NCBI GenBank assembly: GCA_002373775.1
Contig: DFJW01000090.1
Location: 1 to 29,659, forward strand
From: Ruminococcus flavefaciens
Lineage (GTDB): Bacteria; Bacillota; Clostridia; Oscillospirales; Ruminococcaceae
Direction: 5' to 3'
Length of the DNA stretch: 29,659 bases
The notes under the pieces were generated by a model. The model searched no databases. It saw only the letters and a program-made list of their open reading frames with translations, and was not told the DNA's origin. Within the stretch, counting starts at the first letter, position 1. Each line of letters begins with the position of its first letter. The position numbers and the translations under genes are program-made. Below, in pieces: positions 23,201-29,659 of this stretch.

Positions 23201-26200
23201 AGATCGACTTTGAGATCACATCTGAAGGCACAGTCAAGGACAACAAGCAGCTCGTTCTTGAAGATGCACCTATAACAGCTGCTATCAGCAAGAAGGATGC
23301 AACTGACAGCGAAGAGCTCCCAGGCGCAGTTCTCACAGTAGAAGGACTCGACGGTCAGGATCTTTCAAATGTAACAGCATCTGCAACTGATGAGAGCGGT
23401 GCAGCAAAGGATGTTGAGCTCACACAGATCAAAAACGAAGAAAATGATACAGTAAAGGCAGTACAATTCACTTCCGGCGAGACAGAAACTGAGCTTTCAA
23501 AGCTTCCGGCAGGTAATTATGTACTGAAGGAGGACACAGCTCCTCTCGGATACGCGACCGACACAGAGATCAGATTCACAGTCAACGAAGACGGCACTAT
23601 AGTAAAGACCGGAAGTGAAGATGAGGCTCTTGATTCACTTGTCCTTACAGACAAGGTTATAACAGGTACTATCAGCAAGGTCGTTCTTTCCAACGGAAAT
23701 TATGAAAAGCTCCCGGGCGCAAATCTTGTGCTTGAGAATACTGACGGTACTTCACTTGCAGGCGCAGAGATCAGCGGCGGTGCAACAAACGTAACAGTTG
23801 AAGGAAGCGTTCTCAGCTTCACAACAGGAGAAAGTGATCTGGTTATCACAAAGCTTCCTGCTGGTGCATACACGCTCAGCGAATCATCTGCTCCCAGCGC
23901 TTCATATGAAAAGGCAGCAACTATCAGCTTCACAGTTGATAAGAGCGGAAGCCTTGTAGGCGTTGAAAATGCAAGAACAAACAGCACAACATCTGATGAT
24001 ACCTCTGTTAATAATAGTATAGAGATGCTCAACACACTGGTTGAGGGCAAGACCATAAGCGTCAGCAAGGCAGACGCAGCAAATGGCGCTGAGATCGCAG
24101 GAGCAACTCTCACTATCACAAAGACAGACGGAAACATTTCAGATAATGTAACACTGGAAAGAAACGGAACAGCACTCACAAAGGTAACTGAATTCTCATC
24201 TACTGATGACAGGTACAACGAGTATGTCGTTTCCGGTGACAAGATCACATTCTACTCAGGCGATACTCCTACAAGCGTAAACGGACTTGAAAACGGTTCG
24301 TATTTACTCCATGAGGAAAATGCACCTGACGGATATCTCATCAGCGTGGCAGATGCTGAGTTCACTATCACTGATGACGGTGTAAACGGAACAGCAACGA
24401 TCACTGATGAAGCAATAACAGCAACTATAAGTAAGAAGAGCATCTCAGGCGGCGAAGAGCTTCCCGGTGCACTGCTTACTATCAACGCCAAGAGCGGACA
24501 GGATCTCAGCAAGGTAACAGCATCCAGAACTGATGAGACAGGCGCCAAGACATCTGTAGACCTCACATACATTACAGATGAGGAAGGCAATGTAACAGGC
24601 ATCCAGTTCGAATCAGGCGATGTTGAGACTGTACTTTCAAAGATCCCGGCAGGCACATACGAGCTTGTAGAGACTACAGCTCCCAATGGCTATCAGAAGA
24701 CTGAGAGCATAACATTCACAGTATCAGATGACAGCACAGTATCCAATTCAGTTGAGATGAAGGATGCAGAGTCCGTGACAATCGACAAGACAGACATGGG
24801 CGGCACAGAGATCAAGGATGCTGAAATGGTATTCAGCAAGGTCAAGACAGTCGAGGGCAAGGCAGTCGTAACAGACGGCGAAGCAGAGATCGACTATGAA
24901 GTTGATAGCTGGACATCAAGCGATACAGAAAAGCACACTATCATCCGCAACAAGGATGCAGAAGATGAAACATACAACGAGCAGCTTGAAGACGGCTATT
25001 ATCTCCTCAGAGAGACAGCAGCACCTTCAGGATACACAGTTGTAACAGACATCTATGTACTTATTGAAGACGGACAGGTCAAGGAGATCTGTGAACTCGG
25101 CGAAGACGGTACATTCACATCCAAAACGAGAAACGACGTAACAGCTGAAGGCAATGACATCACAGTAAAGGATGAGACGATCGACGTAACGATCAGCAAG
25201 CAGGCTATCACAGGCGGCTCCGAGCTTCCTGGTGCAATGCTGAAGGTCGTTGCAAAGAGCGGTCAGGACCTCAGCGGCGTTACAGGCACAACAACAGCTT
25301 CTGACGGAGCAACTGTAAATGCAAGACTCTCCTACGAGACTAACACTGAGGGCAAGGCAACAGCAGTGAGCTTCTTATCCGGCAGCAAGGAGACGGTTCT
25401 TTCGAAACTGCCTGCCGGTGACTATGAACTCGTTGAGACAACAGCTCCCAACGGTTACCAGAAGCATGAAAAGATCGCATTCACTATTACTGAAGGCGGC
25501 AATACTATTATAAATGGTGAAGAAGCCGGCAAGGTAGTTATGAAGGATGCAGAGTCCGTGACAATCGACAAGACAGACATGGGCGGCACAGAGATCAAGG
25601 ATGCTGAAATGGTATTCAGCAAGGTCAAGACAGTCGAGGGCAAGGCAGTCGTAACAGACGGTGAAGCAGAGATCGACTATGAAGTTGACAGCTGGACATC
25701 AAGCGATACAGAAAAGCATACTATCATCCGCAACAAGGATGCGGAAGATGAGACATACAACGAGCAGCTTGAAGACGGCTATTATCTCCTCAGAGAGACA
25801 GCAGCACCTTCAGGATACACAGTTGTAACGGACATCTATGTACTTATCGAAGACGGACAGGTCAAGGATATCTGTGAACTCGGAGAAGACGGTACATTCA
25901 CATCCAAGGCAAGAAACGACGTAACAGCTGAAGGCAATGACATCACAGTAAAGGATGACATTACCACCGTCACAATAAGCAAGAAAGACGCAGCAGACGG
26001 AGAAGAGCTGGCAGGAGCGAAGATATCAGTAAAGTCGAAGGACGGCAAGGATCTCTCAGCAGTAACAGGCAAGAGAGGGGAAGAAGAAGTTGTCCTTGAG
26101 CTGAGTGAAGGGAACCAGAAGGTAAGCTTCACATCAGGAGACGCAGAGACGATACTGAGCAAGCTTCCGGCAGGCAAGTACGAGCTGACAGAAGACACAG

Positions 26201-29200
26201 CACCGTTAGGATACGCAACAGACACAGCGATCGAATTCACGATCAAGGAAGACGGCACGATAGAGAACGTACCGGGCGGAAAGCTCACACTGACAGATAA
26301 GGTGATAACAGCAACGATAAGCAAGGTCGAGCTTCTCAACGGAAAGAGCAAGGAACTTGCAGGAGCGAAGCTTATCATCGAGAATACAGACGGAACGAGC
26401 CTGGAAGGCGTAGAAGTAACAGGCGGCGGAACGGCAGTAGTACAGAGCGGAAGCACGATAGAGTTCATATCGGGCGAAAAGGACACATTATTATCTAAGC
26501 TCCCGTCAGGCAATTACACACTGACAGAGTTACAGACACCGGACGACAGCTACGAAAAGGCAGAGCAGATCAGCTTTACTATCGGAGCAGACGGAAAGAT
26601 CAGCAGCATAAGCAACGCATACGGAAACGAGAGCAAGGAAGGCGAGAGCACAGTAGACAATAAGGTCGTAATGCTTGATGCCAAGGCAGGCGACGTAAGC
26701 GTAAGCAAGCAGGATGCAGCTAACGGAAGCGAAGTAGCAGGAGCAGAGCTCAGCATAACAGCAGCAGAAGGAACGATACCTGAAGACGTGGTACTCACAA
26801 GAGACAACACCACATTCAGAAAGGTAGAAGAGTTCAGTGAGGGAGCAGAAAAGCTTTCCGAATACATAATAGACGGCAGCACACTGAGATTCTATTCAGG
26901 GGATACACCGACAGTAGTAAGCGGACTTGAAAACGGAAGCTATACACTGAAGGAGATCAATGCACCGGACGGATATCTGATAAGCGAAGCAGAAGCACAG
27001 TTCACGATCAGTGCAGAAGGCGTGAAGGGCGAGACCAAGATAGAGGACGAAGCCATCACAGCGACAATAAGCAAGACAGATGTCACAAACGGAGGCAAGC
27101 AGCTGGCAGGAGCAGAACTGAGAATACAGGCTCTTGACGGACAGGATCTCACAAGAGTGACAGCGAAGGACGAAGACGGAAACGACGTAAGGATCAGCAA
27201 TAACGGAACAGTTATCTCATACGAGACTGGCGAGAAGGACGTTATCCTCTCAGCATTACCGGCAGGAAAGTACAGCCTTACAGAGGTAAGTGCACCTGAC
27301 GGATACACAAAGGCAGAGACAATAACCTTCACTATCGGCGAAGACGGAAAGATAACGATAGACGGAGCAGAAGCTGACAAGGTCGTAATGGAAGATGAAG
27401 TGATAACAGCGAACTTCAGCAAGAAGGCAGCAGCAAGCGGCGCAGAGCTGAAGGATGCAGAACTCACAGTAACACTCGTGAAGCCGGACCGTGAAGGTGC
27501 AACACTTGAAGGAGTGACACTGAGCGGAGGCGGAAGCGAGATATCAAGGACCGCAACATCTATCAAATTCAAGTCAGGCGATACAGACACTATCATGTCG
27601 AAGTTACCGGCAGGTGAATATACACTCACAGAGGATAAGGCACCGGCAGGATACGAGACAAGCAGCGAAACGATCAGCTTCGTGATAAAGGCAGACGGAA
27701 CTGTAGAAGGCAGCACAGAGATGCTGGACGATGCAGTGATCGAGATCAGCAAGAAGGCATTCGGAGGCAGCGAAGAGCTTGAGGGAGCAGAAATGATCCT
27801 GACACTTGAAGAAGCAGCAAACGAAGGCGAGAATCTCAATCAGACAAACGACAGCGATATCATAGAAGACGGAAAGCGCATCAAGTGGACATCCGGAACA
27901 GAGAGCAAGAAGATCACAAATCTGCCGGACGGAAAGTACACACTTGAAGAGAAGGTATCACCGGACGGATACACAGTAGTAGAGAGCACATTCAGCTTCA
28001 CGATCAAGGACGGTATCATAACAGAAAGCACAGCGACAAGCAACGGCGAGATAACGTCAGAGGGAACCAACAAGATACAGGTACTCGATGATATATCAGA
28101 AGTAAAGATACAGAAGAACTTTGAAGAGCTTGAAGGTGCAGAACCCGATGCAGAGCTGACGATCACAATGAAGTCTGCAAGCAAGAGCACAGAGAAGCCG
28201 GCAGAGCTGAGCAACGATGCGATCTGGGTAGACGGAACGATCACATGGCTTACATCGAGAAGCAATCCGAAGGTACTGAAGGGACTGCTTGACGGTACAT
28301 ATGTACTCAGCGAGACCAAGGTGCCCGAGGGCTACGAGAAGGCAGAGGACATCACCTTCAGCGTAGAAGGCGGAAAGCTGATAGTTGACGGTGAGGAAGC
28401 AGGATCTGTAAATATGGAGAACCATACAGCTTCCACAACCACCACAACTACCACAACAACTACAACAACCACAACTACAACCACCACAACAACTACTACA
28501 ACAACTACAACGACCACCACAACCACAACTACAACTACAACGACTACAACTACCACCACAACAACAACCACAACCACCACAACAACTACTACAACCACAA
28601 CAACAACTACTACAACCACCACAACTACAACTACAACCACTACAACTACAACCACAACAACCACATCGACAACCACAACGACGACATCAGATACGACTAC
28701 AACAACGACATCTGATACGACGACAACGACGACAACGACCACCACAACCACCACCACAACAACATCTACCACAACGACAACAGCGACAGCAACAGTAAAG
28801 ATCAACAAGCTGGCAGCGGTACAGGTAGATGATACAAAGTTCGAGATAGACAGTGCAATAGGAAATCTTGACGGAGCAACACTCATCCTGACAAGGACAG
28901 ATGATGAAGAGTTCAGCTTCACAGCAGAGAACATCATCATATCCGAGGACGGAACAGTACTGAGTGGAGTAGGCTCGCAGCTGGTATGGGTATCAGGAGA
29001 GGAAGCAACGATCCTGAATCTGCCGGCAGGAAAGTATGTACTTCACGAAGAAGCAGCACCGAAGGATTATCTGCTTGCAGAGGATATCACGTTCGAGGTA
29101 GTGATAAACGATGGAGTAGCAGAGCTTAATATCGTAGAGGTAACAGGAAGAAGAGGCGTAGAAGCTATCGAGATGATCGACAGCAAGACAACGACCACGA

Positions 29201-29659
29201 CTACCACTACAACTACTACGACAACAACTACTACTACAACATCCACAACTACTACATCAGATACGACAACAACGACATCTGATACAACTACAACAAGCAC
29301 AACAACTACCACTACCACAACATCTACTACTACAACCACCACTACAACTACTACCACTACAACATCTACTACAACCACAACAACTACCACTACAACAACT
29401 ACCACAACTACAACAACAACAACTACAACAACCACCACAACCACAACTACTACAACTACAACCACCACAACCACAACTACTACAACTACAACCACCACAT
29501 CGACAACCACAACGACGACATCAGATACGACTACAACAACGACATCTGATACGACGACAACAACCACAAGCACAACGACCACAACTACAACCACCACAAC
29601 TACCACTACAACATCTACCACAACGACAACAGCGACAGCAACAGTAAAGATCAACAAGC
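20290..29659 (+). CDS. Giant secreted SpaA/CnaB-repeat adhesin with Thr-rich linkers (3' truncated by window)
   Basis: An open frame of 3,123 codons without a stop, leaving the window on the right. AAGGGA lies 8 nt before the ATG. Residues 1-39 are a signal peptide (MKKPMRNRIISS..., cleavage near SANA). Residues 43-550 are beta-rich and unassigned. Residues about 556-865 resemble a choice-of-anchor-A domain (HAQTNFATNYY near 581; GIFLNPNPDS and GIEWHFNY near 826 and 857). Residues 881-2715 hold 15 SpaA/CnaB-type domains of 110-137 residues, each opening with [ST]-[IV]-x-K and carrying L-x-E-x-x-[AV]-P-x-x-Y. Thr linker 2716-2835, domain 16 at 2836-2966, Thr linker 2967-3118, then TVKINK opening domain 17. 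It is probably a wall-attached adhesin stiffened by isopeptide bonds. Anchor (LPXTG or dockerin) is not visible. A pilin-like subunit is the alternative. Confidence 0.9.
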   Translation, partial: MKKPMRNRIISSFTSAVLAMSYVIPDGLPRAGEMLSANAAVGPIISVGADDIGNSTNVNKMPVEIRFRTAWPKSEAMNNEHRANVTTEDNLYYLLVHAVGADEAVFAERGHYGTPGNYQYDDDNRDFYKLIEINADNQYDWVSDNLDIFEVKTTEYELWGGMAEADVVPKAESVEITIVKNNDTSVDLAGEGIDINDILNETICTNVDTINGMDVIPHVDRDSGQSMPISSDWNGSRFMMDANGGHTVEVNFYDYDGTTLAPVDTDEHSRYYVLAKLEKDGKVVAYSSTEIRPEENATSKAYLFEFKEIDSDGLETGKIIQYNPEEYNLVLDATSTGSLKDQIRVYHTMKSDQEITCYAFYNDASVATDEMIKPYIITKNSTEGKTTVIEAKKEHVTYDLKLRFDEQPDITADDKLVIMLDTEHQSGNHTYFYKLVDTSDIQEADGVYEYTINVQDSDNAEWVDENGSKAGRFSGGEKSVTARLFRCNESTPRISILLDGTCPEIKAGQMTSGYTFEGEVNESSDPCGDSVTEDEEEYTKAYTYTVSFKKASIEDEYTLRDILGNGLLFGITADRYNQNAHAQTNFATNYYEQPKDEMQPNLTGNTAGNFAIANYADFDNGNVTTIAEDKSNVAAPVEVDDGMFRPGQFRVGEWGDSLTAPTIYVPDAKSVGPTSMVKPNRADGATVVEMKSEDISEQIVEPIIDHMKQMSAILKDHPQNVTPDIINSQMIIDGSKLPNGAEIYIDADEYIEYLNGSAKTKLKLKRGQTVIFNFDEEYSETVSIGRVDLEYVDVNLSDYDRIDEISRSALYNFYSVKDVNIAGSSGIFLNPNPDSEMVATQQSDGWVITDGYFENHGIEWHFNYKDLQEESPVVEKSASVEVSKTDLVSGEELPGAVIMIAAQDGQNLRDVTAKQGDKAITLETVVDEETGVVKAVKFTSGEKPTSLKGLPEGAYKLIEDTAPVGYLTDTEIDFEITSEGTVKDNKQLVLEDAPITAAISKKDATDSEELPGAVLTVEGLDGQDLSNVTASATDESGAAKDVELTQIKNEENDTVKAVQFTSGETETELSKLPAGNYVLKEDTAPLGYATDTEIRFTVNEDGTIVKTGSEDEALDSLVLTDKVITGTISKVVLSNGNYEKLPGANLVLENTDGTSLAGAEISGGATNVTVEGSVLSFTTGESDLVITKLPAGAYTLSESSAPSASYEKAATISFTVDKSGSLVGVENARTNSTTSDDTSVNNSIEMLNTLVEGKTISVSKADAANGAEIAGATLTITKTDGNISDNVTLERNGTALTKVTEFSSTDDRYNEYVVSGDKITFYSGDTPTSVNGLENGSYLLHEENAPDGYLISVADAEFTITDDGVNGTATITDEAITATISKKSISGGEELPGALLTINAKSGQDLSKVTASRTDETGAKTSVDLTYITDEEGNVTGIQFESGDVETVLSKIPAGTYELVETTAPNGYQKTESITFTVSDDSTVSNSVEMKDAESVTIDKTDMGGTEIKDAEMVFSKVKTVEGKAVVTDGEAEIDYEVDSWTSSDTEKHTIIRNKDAEDETYNEQLEDGYYLLRETAAPSGYTVVTDIYVLIEDGQVKEICELGEDGTFTSKTRNDVTAEGNDITVKDETIDVTISKQAITGGSELPGAMLKVVAKSGQDLSGVTGTTTASDGATVNARLSYETNTEGKATAVSFLSGSKETVLSKLPAGDYELVETTAPNGYQKHEKIAFTITEGGNTIINGEEAGKVVMKDAESVTIDKTDMGGTEIKDAEMVFSKVKTVEGKAVVTDGEAEIDYEVDSWTSSDTEKHTIIRNKDAEDETYNEQLEDGYYLLRETAAPSGYTVVTDIYVLIEDGQVKDICELGEDGTFTSKARNDVTAEGNDITVKDDITTVTISKKDAADGEELAGAKISVKSKDGKDLSAVTGKRGEEEVVLELSEGNQKVSFTSGDAETILSKLPAGKYELTEDTAPLGYATDTAIEFTIKEDGTIENVPGGKLTLTDKVITATISKVELLNGKSKELAGAKLIIENTDGTSLEGVEVTGGGTAVVQSGSTIEFISGEKDTLLSKLPSGNYTLTELQTPDDSYEKAEQISFTIGADGKISSISNAYGNESKEGESTVDNKVVMLDAKAGDVSVSKQDAANGSEVAGAELSITAAEGTIPEDVVLTRDNTTFRKVEEFSEGAEKLSEYIIDGSTLRFYSGDTPTVVSGLENGSYTLKEINAPDGYLISEAEAQFTISAEGVKGETKIEDEAITATISKTDVTNGGKQLAGAELRIQALDGQDLTRVTAKDEDGNDVRISNNGTVISYETGEKDVILSALPAGKYSLTEVSAPDGYTKAETITFTIGEDGKITIDGAEADKVVMEDEVITANFSKKAAASGAELKDAELTVTLVKPDREGATLEGVTLSGGGSEISRTATSIKFKSGDTDTIMSKLPAGEYTLTEDKAPAGYETSSETISFVIKADGTVEGSTEMLDDAVIEISKKAFGGSEELEGAEMILTLEEAANEGENLNQTNDSDIIEDGKRIKWTSGTESKKITNLPDGKYTLEEKVSPDGYTVVESTFSFTIKDGIITESTATSNGEITSEGTNKIQVLDDISEVKIQKNFEELEGAEPDAELTITMKSASKSTEKPAELSNDAIWVDGTITWLTSRSNPKVLKGLLDGTYVLSETKVPEGYEKAEDITFSVEGGKLIVDGEEAGSVNMENHTASTTTTTTTTTTTTTTTTTTTTTTTTTTTTTTTTTTTTTTTTTTTTTTTTTTTTTTTTTTTTTTTTTTTTTTTTTTTTTSTTTTTTSDTTTTTTSDTTTTTTTTTTTTTTTTSTTTTTATATVKINKLAAVQVDDTKFEIDSAIGNLDGATLILTRTDDEEFSFTAENIIISEDGTVLSGVGSQLVWVSGEEATILNLPAGKYVLHEEAAPKDYLLAEDITFEVVINDGVAELNIVEVTGRRGVEAIEMIDSKTTTTTTTTTTTTTTTTTTSTTTTSDTTTTTSDTTTTSTTTTTTTTSTTTTTTTTTTTTTSTTTTTTTTTTTTTTTTTTTTTTTTTTTTTTTTTTTTTTTTTTTTSTTTTTTSDTTTTTTSDTTTTTTSTTTTTTTTTTTTTTSTTTTTATATVKINK
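24757..25175 (+). repeat. Near-identical 419-bp direct repeat, copy A (SpaA domain 6)
   Basis: Aligns without gaps to 25540-25958, offset 783 bp. By eye about 12 base differences, mostly silent; only two residues change (Glu to Asp, Thr to Ala). Confidence 0.92.
25540..25958 (+). repeat. Near-identical 419-bp direct repeat, copy B (SpaA domain 8)
   Basis: Second copy of 24757-25175. The 783-bp period equals a two-domain unit, so domains 5-6 and 7-8 are a tandem duplication in which only the second domain stayed nearly identical. Confidence 0.92.
28435..28794 (+). repeat. Thr-rich linker 1 (ACN codon minisatellite)
   Basis: 120 codons, almost all ACA/ACC/ACT/ACG, with a few Ser, two SDT blocks and a TATAT end. 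A likely O-glycosylated stalk. The third codon base varies widely, so the protein repeat is kept while the DNA is not a simple trinucleotide run. Confidence 0.93.
29188..29643 (+). repeat. Thr-rich linker 2 (ACN codon minisatellite)
   Basis: 152 codons of the same kind. Contains a 30-bp unit repeated exactly (29431-29460 and 29461-29490, with a partial third). Its last 65 or so codons contain a block shared with linker 1 (from 28661 and 29495), and both end with the same TTTTATATVKINK-coding sequence. Confidence 0.93.

Larger units (their letters stand above)
22930..28434 (+). repeat. Array of 15 SpaA/CnaB-type domain repeats
   Basis: Approximate domain starts: 22930, 23278, 23668, 24055, 24421, 24778, 25189, 25558, 25969, 26311, 26695, 27061, 27409, 27739 and 28099. 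Every domain has Lys in its first strand, Glu in the L-x-E box, and (in nearly all) Asp or Asn in the last strand. Domains 2-3-4 correspond to 9-10-11, and 5-6 to 7-8; domains 3 and 10 share an unusual SY in place of GY. Confidence 0.88.

Noticed and set aside
23700..28319. Long reverse-strand open frames rich in Ser, Val and Pro opposite the SpaA array
   Set aside because: They are shadows of the forward gene's codon bias; they lack ribosome sites, and the forward frame is continuous with clear domains.
28332..29657. Reverse-strand frames coding long runs of Val
   Set aside because: Antisense of the ACN (Thr) linkers; GTN repeats simply read as poly-Val. No start signals.

Overview
The window looks like a chromosomal segment of a gut or rumen Ruminococcus-type clostridium (Bacillota, Oscillospiraceae). 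The reasons are a secreted protein with a C-terminal type I dockerin, secreted proteins with long Thr-rich linkers, a clostridial efp–CD1247-type gene pair, and sigma-A-like promoters that nearly all have a 17-bp spacer. The assignment to Ruminococcus rests on family recognition, not on a database comparison. No insertion sequence, phage gene, CRISPR array or rRNA gene was seen.

Layout. 1-675: the end of efp followed by a CD1247-type zinc-ribbon protein and a terminator. 769-1476: a RelQ-type small alarmone synthetase. 1567-3224 (minus): a pheB-type ACT regulator followed by homoserine dehydrogenase; these share a two-way terminator region with relQ and have a near-consensus promoter. 3425-4968: a MATE exporter with its own promoter and terminator. 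5050-5125: tRNA-Gln(UUG). 5286-9789: a three-gene envelope-glycosylation operon (large GT-C-like membrane protein, FAD-dependent UGM/amine-oxidase-like enzyme, GtrA flippase-like protein). 9841-10899 (minus): a membrane-anchored SGNH hydrolase with a Ser/Thr linker. 11079-11744: a left-handed beta-helix acyl/nucleotidyltransferase-like protein. 11843-14017: a SulP anion transporter with an STAS domain and an unusual C-terminal extension. 14278-16947: a secreted DUF6055-type putative metalloprotease with beta-helix, LamG-like and dockerin parts. 16992-17265: a non-coding region with three promoter-like repeat units and a GC-rich palindrome. 17284-19907: a folate operon (HD hydrolase, folP, folB-folK fusion, folA).

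20290-29659 is one uninterrupted reading frame, over 3,120 codons, that runs off the right edge. It encodes a secreted giant adhesin-like protein: signal peptide, about 500 residues of unassigned beta-rich sequence, a choice-of-anchor-A-like domain, 15 consecutive SpaA/CnaB-type domains, a 120-residue Thr linker, a 16th SpaA domain, a 152-residue Thr linker, and the first residues of a 17th domain. The SpaA array shows nested duplications: a three-domain module used twice, a two-domain module used twice in tandem, and a [SpaA + Thr linker] super-repeat of 849 bp. Each domain keeps the Lys/Glu/Asp pattern expected for intramolecular isopeptide bonds. This is the most notable object in the window.

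The right half of the window (SGNH hydrolase, dockerin protein, giant adhesin) and the glycosylation operon all point to an elaborate, probably glycosylated cell surface, next to ordinary housekeeping genes (EF-P, alarmone, Thr/Met biosynthesis, folate, tRNA).
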